Origin: Propionivibrio limicola
GTDB lineage: Bacteria; Pseudomonadota; Gammaproteobacteria; Burkholderiales; Rhodocyclaceae
Reading direction: 5' to 3'
NCBI RefSeq assembly: GCF_009469695.1
Contig: NZ_SSSR01000002.1
Span: 186,001 to 250,000 of the forward strand
Length of the DNA: 64,000 nucleotides
Within the stretch, counting starts at the first letter, position 1, and the number at the start of each line of letters is the position of its first letter. Shown here piece by piece: positions 19,683 to 26,664 of the stretch. The notes beneath the pieces are model-generated. The model made no database searches and was not told the origin of the DNA. It was given only the letters and a program-made list of their open reading frames with translations. Made by a program: the position numbers and the translations under genes.

Positions 19683-20891
19683 ATGAGCGAAGCGGTTCAA
19701 CCATCGGTTCCCGATGCGGCGCCAGAAATAAAGGCGCAGGAGCTCCAGCGCGCCTTCGATGTTTTCAACCAGGTTTCGCTTGAGTTGACGCAGGCTTATA
19801 CGGCCCTGCAAGGGCGGGTCGAGTCGCTGACCGCCGAACTGGCCGTGGCGAATGGCGAACTGCTCCGCCAGTACCAGGAAAAGGAGGCGCTTTCCGAGCG
19901 TCTGTCGCTGCTGCTTAACGCGCTGCCGGCTGGCGTCGTGGTGCTCGACAGCGATGCCGTCGTCAGCGAGGCCAACCCGGCGGCGCGGACGATGTTCGGC
20001 GAAACGCTGGTCGGTAGCGCGTGGCCGCTTGTCGTTCGGGAGCGCTTGTCCGCCACCGATGCGCCCGACGAATGGCAGCTGGAAAACCACCGTGTCTCGA
20101 TGGCCGAGAGTCCGCTTGATTCGGCCGGCGGGCGCATCCTGTTGATCCACGACATCACGGCGGCGCACGAGCTCAAGGCCAACGCCGAGCGCAACCAGCG
20201 GCTGGCGGCCATGGGGGAAATGGCCGCTTCTTTGGCGCACCAGTTGCGCACGCCGCTGGCGACCGCCCTGCTGTACAGCGCCAATCTTTCCCAACCCGAG
20301 CTGCCCGATGCGGCGCGCCAGCGCTTCGCCGGCAAGGCGACGGCGCAGTTGCAGCGCCTCGAACGGTTGATTCAGGACGTGCTGCTCTTCGCGCGCGGCG
20401 AGAGTATCGGGCGCGATGTCATTCCGGTCGCGACGTTGATTGCCGAGGCCGCGCAAACGATGGAGCCGCTGTGTGCCGAAAAGGGCGTGGCTTTTTGCGT
20501 CGAGGCGGAAACGGGCGACTCTATAATCACGGGCAGCCGCAAGGCACTGGGCGGCGCGCTGCTCAACCTGCTGGAAAACGCGTTGCAGGCGTGTGAGAAC
20601 TCGCGGTCGGTCCGGCGAGTCCAGCTTCGGGTTGTGCATGATGGGGCGCGCGTTCGCGTCAGCGTGAGCGATACCGGCGGGGGGATTTCACCGGACGTGC
20701 AGGCGCGGATTTTCGAGCCTTTTTTCACAACGCGCGGCCAGGGAACTGGCCTGGGACTGGCCATCGCGTTGGGTGTGGCGCGCGCGCATGGCGGAACGAT
20801 CGACGTCAGCTCACGGCCGGGCGAAGGATCGGAGTTCGTCCTGTGGCTGCCGGCCGGCGCGGCAAATAAAACTAACGAACAGGGTTTTTGA
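19683..20891 (+). CDS. flrB: Flagellar sensor histidine kinase, FlrB/FleS type
   Basis: Cytoplasmic kinase of the two-component pair that drives class III flagellar genes in polar flagellates. There is no membrane segment. An N-terminal coiled region is followed by a PAS domain (about 75-165), then the HisKA dimerisation helix with the phospho-accepting His186 in SLAHQLRTPLATALLY. The HATPase domain has N (LLNLLENALQA), G1 (VSDTGGGISPDV) and G2 ([20 protein letters not shown]) boxes. Its stop touches the start of the response regulator gene. The match to FlrB/FleS rests on architecture and neighbours. Confidence 0.93.
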   Translation: MSEAVQPSVPDAAPEIKAQELQRAFDVFNQVSLELTQAYTALQGRVESLTAELAVANGELLRQYQEKEALSERLSLLLNALPAGVVVLDSDAVVSEANPAARTMFGETLVGSAWPLVVRERLSATDAPDEWQLENHRVSMAESPLDSAGGRILLIHDITAAHELKANAERNQRLAAMGEMAASLAHQLRTPLATALLYSANLSQPELPDAARQRFAGKATAQLQRLERLIQDVLLFARGESIGRDVIPVATLIAEAAQTMEPLCAEKGVAFCVEAETGDSIITGSRKALGGALLNLLENALQACENSRSVRRVQLRVVHDGARVRVSVSDTGGGISPDVQARIFEPFFTTRGQGTGLGLAIALGVARAHGGTIDVSSRPGEGSEFVLWLPAGAANKTNEQGF

Positions 20892-22280
20892 ATGGCGCAG
20901 GGATTGCCGATATTGGTCGTCGAGGACGATCCGAATTTACGGGAGGCGGTATGCGATACGCTCGAACTGGCCGGGCAGGCGGTGGTTTCCGCCGATGGCG
21001 GCGAGGCGGCGTTGCGGCTGCTCGAAAGACAGGCCGTGGCGATCGTGGTGAGCGACGTGCGCATGATGCCGATGGACGGTATCACGCTGCTCAAGGAAAT
21101 CCGGGCGCGTTTCCCGCACTTGCCCGTCGTGCTGATGACAGCCTACGCCGACGTCGATCGGGCGGTCGAGGCGATGCGTTCCGGGGCGTGCGATTTTTTG
21201 CTCAAGCCGTTCGAGCCGAAGGCGCTGTTGGAACACGTGGCGCGTTACCGTTTGCCCGAAGCGATGGACGACGACCGCGTCGTTGCCAACGATCCGGCCA
21301 GCCGCAATCTTTTCGCGCTGGCGGCGCGCGTCGCGCAGACCGATACGACGGTCCTGCTGACCGGCGAGAGCGGCGTCGGCAAGGAGGTCGTCGCCCGCTA
21401 CATCCATACCCACTCGGCGCGGCGCGACGGGCCTTTCGTTGCCATCAACTGCGCGGCGATTCCCGACAGTCTTCTCGAAGCGACGCTGTTCGGCTACGAA
21501 AAAGGCGCCTTTACCGGCGCGCAACAGGCGCAGGCCGGCAAGTTCGAACAGGCGCAGAACGGCACGCTGCTGCTCGACGAAGTGACCGAAATGCCGCTGG
21601 GTCTGCAGGCCAAACTGTTGCGCGTGCTGCAGGAGCGCGAGGTCGAACGGGTGGGCGGCAAGAAGCCGGTGCCGCTCGACATCCGGCTGATTGCCACCTC
21701 CAACCGGGATATGGCGGAAGCCGTGGCCAAGGGCGTCTTGCGCGAGGATGTCTATTACCGGCTCAACGTTTTCCCGTTGCTGATTCCGTCGCTGCGGCAG
21801 CGGCGCGAGGACATCGTGCCGCTCGCCCGGCATTTTCTCGCCGAGCACGGCGGCCGCGCCGGACGTCCCGGTTTGCGCCTGTCGCCTCCGGCCGAGCAGG
21901 CGTTGCGCGACTACGGCTGGCCAGGGAACGTGCGGGAGCTGGAAAACGTCATCCAGCGGGCGGTCATTCTGGCTGCCGGCGATGTCGTCGAGGTGGACGC
22001 CCTGCATCTTTCCGCCTTGCCCCGGTCGGCATCGGCACCCATACTGGAATCGTGCGCTCCGATCGTTTCCCGCGTGCCAAGCGGCGAGTCGGCTGCCGCG
22101 CCCGTGCTGGCAGAGGGAAAGACGAACAACATGCGTGACCTCGAACGCGAACATATCCTCGATGTTTTGTCCTCGGTGGGCGGTTCGCGCAAGCTGGCGG
22201 GCGAAAAACTCGGCATGTCGGAACGAACGTTGCGCCACAAGCTCAAACAATACCGGGATGCGGGATTGTTCAACGGCTGA
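20892..22280 (+). CDS. flrC: Sigma-54-dependent response regulator, FlrC/FleR type
   Basis: Phosphorylated partner of the upstream kinase and enhancer-binding activator of sigma-54 flagellar promoters. The receiver domain (1-120) has the acidic pair D12/D13, phospho-acceptor D55 in VSDVRMMPMDG and the conserved Lys in LLKPFEP. The AAA+ domain has Walker A GESGVGKE near 157-164 and the sigma-54-contact loop GAFTGA near 204. A C-terminal Fis-type helix-turn-helix (GSRKLAGEKLGMSERTLRHK) binds DNA. A matching sigma-54 promoter lies directly downstream ahead of fliE. Confidence 0.94.
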   Translation: MAQGLPILVVEDDPNLREAVCDTLELAGQAVVSADGGEAALRLLERQAVAIVVSDVRMMPMDGITLLKEIRARFPHLPVVLMTAYADVDRAVEAMRSGACDFLLKPFEPKALLEHVARYRLPEAMDDDRVVANDPASRNLFALAARVAQTDTTVLLTGESGVGKEVVARYIHTHSARRDGPFVAINCAAIPDSLLEATLFGYEKGAFTGAQQAQAGKFEQAQNGTLLLDEVTEMPLGLQAKLLRVLQEREVERVGGKKPVPLDIRLIATSNRDMAEAVAKGVLREDVYYRLNVFPLLIPSLRQRREDIVPLARHFLAEHGGRAGRPGLRLSPPAEQALRDYGWPGNVRELENVIQRAVILAAGDVVEVDALHLSALPRSASAPILESCAPIVSRVPSGESAAAPVLAEGKTNNMRDLEREHILDVLSSVGGSRKLAGEKLGMSERTLRHKLKQYRDAGLFNG

Positions 22281-22297
22281 CGGCCGGCTATGTATTT

Positions 22298-22313
22298 CTG
22301 GCGCAGAAATTGC
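22298..22313 (+). promoter_or_regulatory. Sigma-54 promoter of fliE
   Basis: The sequence CTGGCGCA-N4-TTGC matches the sigma-54 -24/-12 consensus (YTGGCACR-N4-TTGC) at all but one core base, with exact GG to GC spacing. It lies 34 bases before the fliE ATG and just after flrC, whose product contains the GAFTGA sigma-54 interaction loop. FlrC activation of this site is inferred. Confidence 0.8.
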
Positions 22314-22346
22314 GTGTAGTTGGTCGAAGATTGTTTGGAGAAGTAG

Positions 22347-22676
22347 ATGGACACCAAAGGCATTGACCAGATGTTAAGCATGATGCGGGCGACGGCGGCG
22401 CAAGCCAGCGGGCGCGCGCAGGCGCCGGCGTCATCGAGCGCGTCGAGCGGCAGCGTGGATTTCGCGCAGGTTCTGCAGAATTCGATTCAGCAGGTCAATC
22501 AGACCCAGCAAGAAGCGGAGTCGCTGTCGGCAAATTTTGCCGCCGGCGATACGAAGGCAGATCTGCACGAAGTGATGCTGTCGCTGCAAAAGGCCGACCT
22601 GTCGTTCCAGGAAATGGTGCAGGTGCGCAACAAGCTCGTTTCGGCCTACAACGACGTGATGAACATGCAGGTCTAA
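22347..22676 (+). CDS. fliE: Flagellar hook-basal body adapter FliE
   Basis: Periplasmic adapter joining the MS ring to the rod, and one of the first exported proteins. The 109 residues have a disordered Ser/Ala-rich N-terminus and a C-terminal axial helix with DLHEVMLSLQKADLSFQEMV followed by QVRNKLVSAYNDVMNMQV, which is the FliE signature. GGAG sits seven bases before the ATG. It stands alone here, transcribed rightward from the sigma-54 promoter, whereas in many genomes it leads fliEFGHIJ; here fliF lies leftward behind flrB. Confidence 0.96.
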   Translation: MDTKGIDQMLSMMRATAAQASGRAQAPASSSASSGSVDFAQVLQNSIQQVNQTQQEAESLSANFAAGDTKADLHEVMLSLQKADLSFQEMVQVRNKLVSAYNDVMNMQV

Positions 22677-22687
22677 ACAATTCAAAA

Positions 22688-23188
22688 CTACGAGGCGAAA
22701 AAAGCAGCGGCAGGGAGCAGCAAGCGGGTAGGGGACCCAGGTAAGTGCTGAAAGCCAAAGTGTTGGTAAAAACTTGCGGTCGAATCGTCTTTCGCTTCGA
22801 CAACGATTCCGGCCATTGCCAGAACCGCGCTTGCGTTGGCAACTTTCTGGCACGCATCCACCAGCAAGATTGATCCAAGACCTTTTCCCTGAAAGCCGAC
22901 ATCTACGGCAAGGCGACCGATTAGGGCGACGGGCACAGGGTAACGCGGCAGTTTTTTTGCCAGTGCTTCGGGTAGTTCGGTGCAGGCGATGCTGCCGGCG
23001 CTCAACGTAAAGAAGCCGGCGAGATGGCTATCATCGCTCGCCGGCGTTGCCACAAAGACGCGTGCTACATTTCGTCGAGCGTCTTGTGACGCGTAGCGAC
23101 GGATGTATTCGTCGAGTGACGGTTGCCCACACTGAAAAGCTGTTGTATCGACAGCCTTGTCGAGAGGACGAATGCGGTAGGCGTTCAC
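22688..23188 (-). CDS. GNAT-family acetyltransferase toxin (TacT/AtaT-like)
   Basis: Probable type II toxin that acetylates the amino group of charged tRNAs, by analogy with TacT and AtaT. The 166 residues show the GNAT fold. The acetyl-CoA loop lies in RLAVDVGFQGKGLGSILLVD (Q/RxxGxG/A form), and the C-terminal SFYQHFGFQ carries the conserved catalytic Tyr of this subfamily. The N-terminal CGQPSLDEYIRRYASQDARR is a block typical of toxins partnered with DUF1778 antitoxins. Its ATG overlaps the antitoxin stop (ATGA). It sits inside the flagellar cluster, so it is an accessory insertion rather than a flagellar gene. Confidence 0.9.
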   Translation of the reverse strand: MNAYRIRPLDKAVDTTAFQCGQPSLDEYIRRYASQDARRNVARVFVATPASDDSHLAGFFTLSAGSIACTELPEALAKKLPRYPVPVALIGRLAVDVGFQGKGLGSILLVDACQKVANASAVLAMAGIVVEAKDDSTASFYQHFGFQHLPGSPTRLLLPAAAFFAS

Positions 23189-23466
23189 ACAACGACCTGC
23201 TCGGCATGCCGCCTCATCGCTTTCTCCAAGGCTGCGTTTGGTTTTGTGGGTGCGTCAAGGGCAGCCAGGAAAGCATGAAAATCCTCTGGCTTCAGCGTGA
23301 TTTGTTCATTGGCCTGCACGACCTGTGCTGCTGACGCTAGCGCATGCGACAAGACAAATTCTGAAACGCTCACATGGGTGTAGGTTGCCGCTTTGTCGAG
23401 CAATTCACGCGCGTGAACATCGCAACGGATATTGAGGCGGCTTTCCTTGAGGTGCGTGTTTTCCAT
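23185..23466 (-). CDS. DUF1778 antitoxin (TacA/AtaR-like)
   Basis: Ribbon-helix-helix antitoxin that should neutralise the downstream GNAT toxin and repress its own promoter. The 93 residues begin with the DNA-binding strand and helices (RLNIRCDVHARELLDKAATY, VSVSEFVLSHALASA). The C-terminal tail (about 55-93) would wrap the toxin. AAGGAG precedes the ATG by seven bases. Antitoxin-first order with a four-base overlap is the normal arrangement for this family. Confidence 0.9.
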   Translation of the reverse strand: MENTHLKESRLNIRCDVHARELLDKAATYTHVSVSEFVLSHALASAAQVVQANEQITLKPEDFHAFLAALDAPTKPNAALEKAMRRHAEQVVV

Positions 23467-23493
23467 GTGAGACTCCTTGAAACCAGAGGTTTT

Positions 23494-23522
23494 ATTGTGC
23501 GCCGTTTGTGAGTACGTTTCAA
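23494..23522 (-). promoter_or_regulatory. Sigma-70 promoter of the GNAT/DUF1778 pair
   Basis: On the minus strand TTGAAA and CACAAT are separated by 17 bases, 5/6 and 4/6 matches to the -35 and -10 consensus. The -10 lies 28 bases before the antitoxin ATG. Autoregulation by the RHH antitoxin here is inferred. Confidence 0.55.
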
Positions 23523-23544
23523 GTGGTGGGGTAGGCTGGCCGCT

Positions 23545-24357
23545 TCAGCCAAGGCCACTCAGCCGCGCCTTGCGCTCGCGTTCGATGCGGGTAATGTAGT
23601 GCTGGACGAGGGTCAGTTTTTGCGGCGTGAAATCGGCAAATTCACAGCCGCCGCGGACGAAGCGCGAACCGCTGCGTGTCGCCACTTCGAACAGGTTGCG
23701 TACGTATAGCGTGCAGGCCAGCAATCCTTCGCCGGCTAACTGAATCCGGCAATTCTCCAGCGTGTCGCCGCGCCGGATATGCGGCAGCAGTTCATGGGCG
23801 AACATCAGGCCCACGCCGCCGCCGCTGATGTCGAGCAGCGGAATTTCGACTGGGTGCCGGCGCTGGTCGCCGAGCGTCAGGGTGGTCGTCAGTTTGACCG
23901 GGTTGGCCACCGGTGTCGCCAAGCGGAAGAATTCACGTCGTTGCAAGCGGAGCAGCTTTTCCGGTACCGCCGCGACAAACGCCGGCCGGCCCTGATATTG
24001 CGTTGCCGACAACTGTTCGAGGCTGAACTGAACCTTGACTTTGTCGACGAGCGTCGTGAGGACCGGCTTGACGGCCGCAAGCGCCTTCCGGTTCATCGTC
24101 TCGTCGCCGCCAACGTCGAGAATCAGGTGCCGGTTGTCGTCGGAGAGAGCGACCAACGCGCTGAGCAGGAACGAGCGGCCGGCGTCGAGGTGGATCGTGA
24201 TCAGGGCGTTTTTCTGGATCAGCGAGCGCAGGACGGACAGAATCTCCGGTTGCGAATGCAGCAGGTATTGCCGGTAGTCGTCGTCCGGCAAAGGTTCGAA
24301 GCGCGGTGCGGTATCGCCAGCGGGGTTGGCCATTGGTTGATTTTCAGCCTCAATCAT
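23545..24357 (-). CDS. ycgR: YcgR-type flagellar brake, PilZ c-di-GMP receptor
   Basis: Cytoplasmic c-di-GMP effector that slows the flagellar motor. The 270 residues comprise an N-terminal YcgR (PilZN) beta domain (about 40-130) and a C-terminal PilZ domain. The c-di-GMP motifs are visible: the Arg-rich RREFFR (RxxxR) and downstream DISGGGVGL (D/NxSxxG). The start is set by an ATGA overlap with the upstream FlhB-like gene; a longer frame exists but would overlap that gene. Its place at the end of the late flagellar block and the presence of GGDEF and EAL genes elsewhere in the window support a motility-brake role. Confidence 0.92.
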   Translation of the reverse strand: MIEAENQPMANPAGDTAPRFEPLPDDDYRQYLLHSQPEILSVLRSLIQKNALITIHLDAGRSFLLSALVALSDDNRHLILDVGGDETMNRKALAAVKPVLTTLVDKVKVQFSLEQLSATQYQGRPAFVAAVPEKLLRLQRREFFRLATPVANPVKLTTTLTLGDQRRHPVEIPLLDISGGGVGLMFAHELLPHIRRGDTLENCRIQLAGEGLLACTLYVRNLFEVATRSGSRFVRGGCEFADFTPQKLTLVQHYITRIERERKARLSGLG

Positions 24358-24680
24358 TTTTCGAGTCCTGCCGCCGATTCGGGGGGCGGCACGAACGCGG
24401 GCGGTGCGCCGGCGTTCTGGCCGCTTTCGAGCCGGTACAGCCAAGCGAGCAGCTCGGCAACGGCGACGTACAGCTGCGGCGGGATGCGTTGATCGAGGTC
24501 GATCTGCATGAGCAGGGAGACGAGCTCGGGCGATTGATGCACATACACGCCATGTTCGCGGGCGCGCGAGATGATCTGTTCGGCAATCACGCCGCGCCCC
24601 TTGGCGACGACGCGCGGAGCCGCGTCGGTCTGCGCGTAGGTGAGCGCGACGGCGCTCTTCAAATCCCTATTCTTCGGCAT
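24354..24680 (-). CDS. Orphan FlhB C-terminal-domain protein
   Basis: A 108-residue soluble protein equivalent to the cytoplasmic export-switch domain of FlhB (FlhBcc) without the membrane part. It opens with DLKSAVALTYAQTDAAPRVV, the segment that follows the NPTH cleavage site in FlhB, and continues with AKGRGVIAEQIISRAREHGV and PQLYVAVAELLAWLYRLE. No NPTH is present, so it resembles the already cleaved form. It overlaps the FliK-like gene upstream by 14 bases, which suggests the two interact. Such stand-alone genes are known (FhlB, YlqH) but of unclear role. Confidence 0.9.
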   Translation of the reverse strand: MPKNRDLKSAVALTYAQTDAAPRVVAKGRGVIAEQIISRAREHGVYVHQSPELVSLLMQIDLDQRIPPQLYVAVAELLAWLYRLESGQNAGAPPAFVPPPESAAGLEK

Positions 24681-25836
24681 TTTCTTGCGCCGTCGGTTCG
24701 GCTTCTTCGCTGATGCCGATGGAGGTCAGCGCCAGTCCCGCGGCTTGCAGTTGCTGGCGCAGGGTTTCGCTCTCCGTCTGCATCAGCGTGCGCGCCGATG
24801 TGCTATCGGCCGTAATCGCGAGAACCAGCTCGTTGCCGTGCAGCTGCAAGCGGGTGTTGACTCCCCCGAGATTGGGCAGCGACAGTTGCAGGCGGGTGTT
24901 CCAGTTGTCGGCGCTTTCTCCGCCGTCGCTCTGGCGGTGACTGGCATCCTCTTCGATTTCCCAGCGCATGTCCTGACCGGGCCAGACTTGCCCCTGCCAG
25001 ACGAAATTCTGCGAGGCGAGCGCGACCAGTTGCTGTTGCACCACCGGCTGCGTTTGCGGCGCGATCAGCTGACCGGCCGGAACGGCCGAATCGGTCGGCG
25101 CACGCGTTGCCGTGGGGGTGAGTGTTTGGGGAGGTGTTTCAACGGCGTCGGGCGTTGTCGAGGCGGGTGAAGCGACATTGGGCGATGCGACATTGGGCGG
25201 GAGTGCGGCCTCTTCGGCTGCGGCGGCAAAAGCAGCGGGGGACGACAATTTGCCCTGCGGCTCCTGAAGCAAAACGTTTTTCGCGACGCGACCTTCCACC
25301 CAGCTTGCCTGGTGCGACTCGTAAAACATGCCGCTTTGCGTAAGCGCCTGCTTGAGTTGCGGCAGGATGTCCTGCGCCGTTGTCGGTGGCGCGTCGGCGA
25401 TCGGGCGGTTGCCGTTGAGGATCAGGCCCGGCGCGTCGTCCTTGGCCTGCCGCGTATTACCCAACAACTGGCCGATGAACTGGCCGGTGCGGCTCAGCGT
25501 CGTGGCGACGGCGCCGTCTTTGGCTGCGGAGGCGTTTTCCCCCTGCTTATGCGAGACAACGGCCAGCGCCACCTGACCATCGGACTCGGTGACCAGCAAT
25601 TCGAGGCTGTCACCGGTCTGCGCCGAGAAGGGCAGGGCGAGTGTGATGCTGCGCTGGTTGATCAGCGCGCGGTAAGTACCATTCGGCAGCACCGCCTGAA
25701 TTTCCGCCATCACCCGTTGCCCGGCGACGAGGTCGGAAAGCTTGTCGGTAAGCGCCTGCGCCGGCGCGGCCGGCTGCAACGTCGCATCGGCCGTGGTTTG
25801 AGTCTGCAGGCGGCTGACGACGTCGGCGGGGATCAT
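24667..25836 (-). CDS. Second FliK-like flagellar hook-length control protein
   Basis: A 389-residue protein with a C-terminal hook-length control domain (about 290-370, with RLQLSLPNLGGVNTRLQLHG and ALLVLAI-like strands), a Pro/Thr/Ala-rich middle and an N-terminal beta-rich segment (LVAGQRVMAEIQAVLPNGTY). It is distinct from the fliK in the fliJ-fliL position. It is translationally joined to the FlhB-domain gene downstream, mirroring the known FliK-FlhB partnership. Its role is inferred: a modified ruler or switch for late export. The domain call is good, the function is not established. Confidence 0.82.
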   Translation of the reverse strand: MIPADVVSRLQTQTTADATLQPAAPAQALTDKLSDLVAGQRVMAEIQAVLPNGTYRALINQRSITLALPFSAQTGDSLELLVTESDGQVALAVVSHKQGENASAAKDGAVATTLSRTGQFIGQLLGNTRQAKDDAPGLILNGNRPIADAPPTTAQDILPQLKQALTQSGMFYESHQASWVEGRVAKNVLLQEPQGKLSSPAAFAAAAEEAALPPNVASPNVASPASTTPDAVETPPQTLTPTATRAPTDSAVPAGQLIAPQTQPVVQQQLVALASQNFVWQGQVWPGQDMRWEIEEDASHRQSDGGESADNWNTRLQLSLPNLGGVNTRLQLHGNELVLAITADSTSARTLMQTESETLRQQLQAAGLALTSIGISEEAEPTAQENAEE

Positions 25837-25870
25837 GAGGTGGTTAGCGAGTTACTTGGAGGCGGCAACC

Positions 25871-26194
25871 TTAGCCCAAACGGCCACCCAGATAGGCATT
25901 GTTCAGCTTGGCCGAATTGCGAAGTCCGGCCAATTCGCCGGAGAGAAAATGCCTTTGCGTCTGGGCCAGCGGCAGGATCGTATTCAACCCGGCGTGAATG
26001 TCTTGCAGCAAAGCGATGAATTGCGAGCGCTGATTGGTCGGGACTCTAACCCGATTGAGCGGCGGCAGCGGCGGGGCGACGGACTGGTATTCCTCCTGCA
26101 ACCGCAGGAATCGGTCCCAATCCTCCTCATTGGCCGCGGCCTGCATTGCCGCCAACGTCTGACGCAGGCAGAGAAAAGGTACCAGTTCAGTCAT
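25871..26194 (-). CDS. fliT: FliT-like flagellar chaperone
   Basis: A helical protein of about 107 residues placed directly after fliS, the usual position of the FliD chaperone FliT. Its ATG overlaps the fliS TAA by one base. The sequence has LRQTLAAMQAAANEEDWDRF, comparable to the early helix of FliT, and a C-terminal helix with LAQTQRHFLSGELAGLRNSA. FliT sequences diverge widely, so the call depends mainly on context and helical make-up. Confidence 0.7.
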   Translation of the reverse strand: MTELVPFLCLRQTLAAMQAAANEEDWDRFLRLQEEYQSVAPPLPPLNRVRVPTNQRSQFIALLQDIHAGLNTILPLAQTQRHFLSGELAGLRNSAKLNNAYLGGRLG

Positions 26195-26655
26195 TACACT
26201 TGCCCGTAGGTCAATGGTGTCGAGCGGTCCGGCTGTGGTGCCGATTGCGAGGTTGCCGCGCGGGCCGGGTCGATTTGTGCCCATGCCTCCTTCAGTCCTG
26301 TCAGCAGGCCAAGTACTTCATCAATCAATGCCGGATCATTTTTAACGTTTGCTTGAAGAAGGCGCTGCCCCATGTACGCATAAAGCGCATCGAGGTTGTT
26401 GACCAGTTCTCCCCCGACTTCCTTGTCGAGAGAGAGGCGCAACCCCTCTTCGATAATCGCGATAGCCTTGGAAATGGCCATTCCTTTTTCGGCGACGGAG
26501 CCATTTTGCATGTGCAGCTTGCCCATATGGCAGGCCGTCACTGCACCCTCAAAAAGCATCAGAATGAGACGGTGGGGGCTGGCCGCTTCGACCTCGATGG
26601 CCAGGCTCTGCTTGCCGTAGGCGTTCATTGCGGTATTGCGCATCGCGTAGTTCAT
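26194..26655 (-). CDS. fliS: Flagellin export chaperone FliS
   Basis: Cytoplasmic chaperone that holds flagellin unfolded for export. The 153 residues include the FliS hallmarks SPHRLILMLFEGAVTACHMG near residue 30 and the four-helix core with LRLSLDKEVGGELVNNLDAL followed by YAYMGQRLLQANVKND. The C-terminal tail is longer than in enteric FliS and rich in Ala and Pro. It starts ten bases after fliD, its usual neighbour. Confidence 0.95.
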   Translation of the reverse strand: MNYAMRNTAMNAYGKQSLAIEVEAASPHRLILMLFEGAVTACHMGKLHMQNGSVAEKGMAISKAIAIIEEGLRLSLDKEVGGELVNNLDALYAYMGQRLLQANVKNDPALIDEVLGLLTGLKEAWAQIDPARAATSQSAPQPDRSTPLTYGQV

Positions 26656-26664
26656 TGATTAGCC

